Assembly (NCBI GenBank): GCA_001303225.1
Contig: LJNI01000003.1
Location: 1 to 31,786, forward strand
Reading direction: 5' to 3'
Source of the DNA: a candidate division TA06 bacterium DG_78
GTDB taxonomy: Bacteria; Hydrothermota; Tepidihabitantia; SM23-42
Length of the DNA stretch: 31,786 bases
Shown: positions 31,414-31,786 of the stretch, one piece after another
How positions within the stretch are numbered: position 1 is the stretch's first letter
Layout of the letters: each line of letters starts with the position of its first letter
Notes under the pieces: model-generated
The model's database searches: none
What the model was told of the DNA's origin: nothing
The model's input: the letters and a program-made list of their open reading frames with translations, nothing else
Position numbers and translations under genes: made by a program

Positions 31414-31786
31414 TCACCAAGGCGAAAACGAACAAAACGTCTCACGATTATGTTTTCCTTGAAATGTGCAATTTGTTCCTTAATATACTCGCCTACGGTC
31501 TTTTCCGGAATTTTAACAAATGGTTGTTCCAAAAGACAAACATTTGTGTAAAATTTCTCTAATTTTCCCAGCACAACTTTCTCAACAATTTCTTTTGGTT
31601 TTTTCATGTCCTGCACCATACTTCTGTATATTTCTTTTTCTCGTTCAATCACATCTGAGGGCAGTTCTTCTCGACTCACCACCATGGGTTCACTTGCAGC
31701 AATATGGAGGGCAATGTCGCGCACGAATCTCCGAAATTCCTGATTTCGTGCAACGAAGTCGGTTTCGCAGTTCACTTCAACCAATA
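31410..31786 (-). CDS. tsf: Elongation factor Ts, C-terminal part (5' end outside window)
   Basis: EF-Ts exchanges GDP on EF-Tu. The visible 125 residues start in VEVNCETDFVARNQEF, the conserved core motif, and continue through DIALHIAASEP and CLLEQPFVKIPEKTVG to RRFVRFRLGE, a typical C-terminus. Only about 120 residues follow TDFVAR, so this is the short EF-Ts form lacking the second core subdomain of the E. coli protein. The N-terminal UBA-like domain and true start lie beyond the window edge. The stop overlaps the pyrH start by 4 bp. Confidence 0.95.
   Translation of the reverse strand, partial: LVEVNCETDFVARNQEFRRFVRDIALHIAASEPMVVSREELPSDVIEREKEIYRSMVQDMKKPKEIVEKVVLGKLEKFYTNVCLLEQPFVKIPEKTVGEYIKEQIAHFKENIIVRRFVRFRLGE

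Overview
This is an AT-rich bacterial chromosomal segment, densely packed, with no tRNA, rRNA, insertion sequence or CRISPR array that I can see. The organism looks like an anaerobic diderm. It has an Rnf ion-pumping complex, an LpxH-type lipid A enzyme, a lipoprotein-like solute-binding protein and an outer-membrane-type barrel ending in Trp. The sigma factor resembles Bacteroidota/FCB-type sequences, and EF-Ts is the short form. An uncultured FCB-adjacent lineage (WOR-3/Stahlbacteria type) would fit, but this is inference and no marker here settles it.

Layout. 1-147 (minus) is the start of a secreted protein. 273-4636 (minus) is an rnfC-D-G-E-A operon with no rnfB beside it and an rnfG carrying two FMN-binding domains. 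4742-6646 (minus) holds a PhzF-fold enzyme and a HEAT-repeat protein. 6881-12647 (minus) is an envelope cluster: a large surface protein (MA-type metalloprotease, PD40 propeller, beta-barrel), an orphan solute-binding lipoprotein, and a protein of about twelve 26-27-residue repeats. 12722-19495 (plus) holds lpxH, a giant Ser/Thr kinase-ATPase-TPR protein, and a GAF-GGDEF-sigma54-activator-Fis fusion. 19519-25967 (minus) runs HEAT protein, guaA, membrane GAF-GAF-GGDEF protein, patatin phospholipase. 26160-29991 is a stress region: hslV (plus) faces a minus-strand operon of coiled-coil protein, hsp20, htrA and a sigma70-family factor. 30087-31786 (minus) is tsf-pyrH-frr.

The strongest cross-cutting pattern is promoter architecture. 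Eight transcription units begin with a near-consensus TTGACN / 16 bp / TA-rich -10 box whose end lies only 5-9 nt before an ATG or GTG, with no useful Shine-Dalgarno. This implies leaderless or nearly leaderless mRNAs. Most genes inside operons, and the partial gene at 1-147, have Shine-Dalgarno sequences. The pattern moves two apparent starts (rnfC and the kinase) downstream, because the longer versions begin within or upstream of the -10 box.

The signalling genes are the most unusual content: a diguanylate cyclase fused to a sigma54 activator, a second diguanylate cyclase translationally coupled to a patatin lipase downstream of GMP synthase, and a kinase/STAND-like ATPase/TPR protein. A hairpin-forming repeat occurs twice, each time 50-75 bp upstream of a HEAT-repeat gene.
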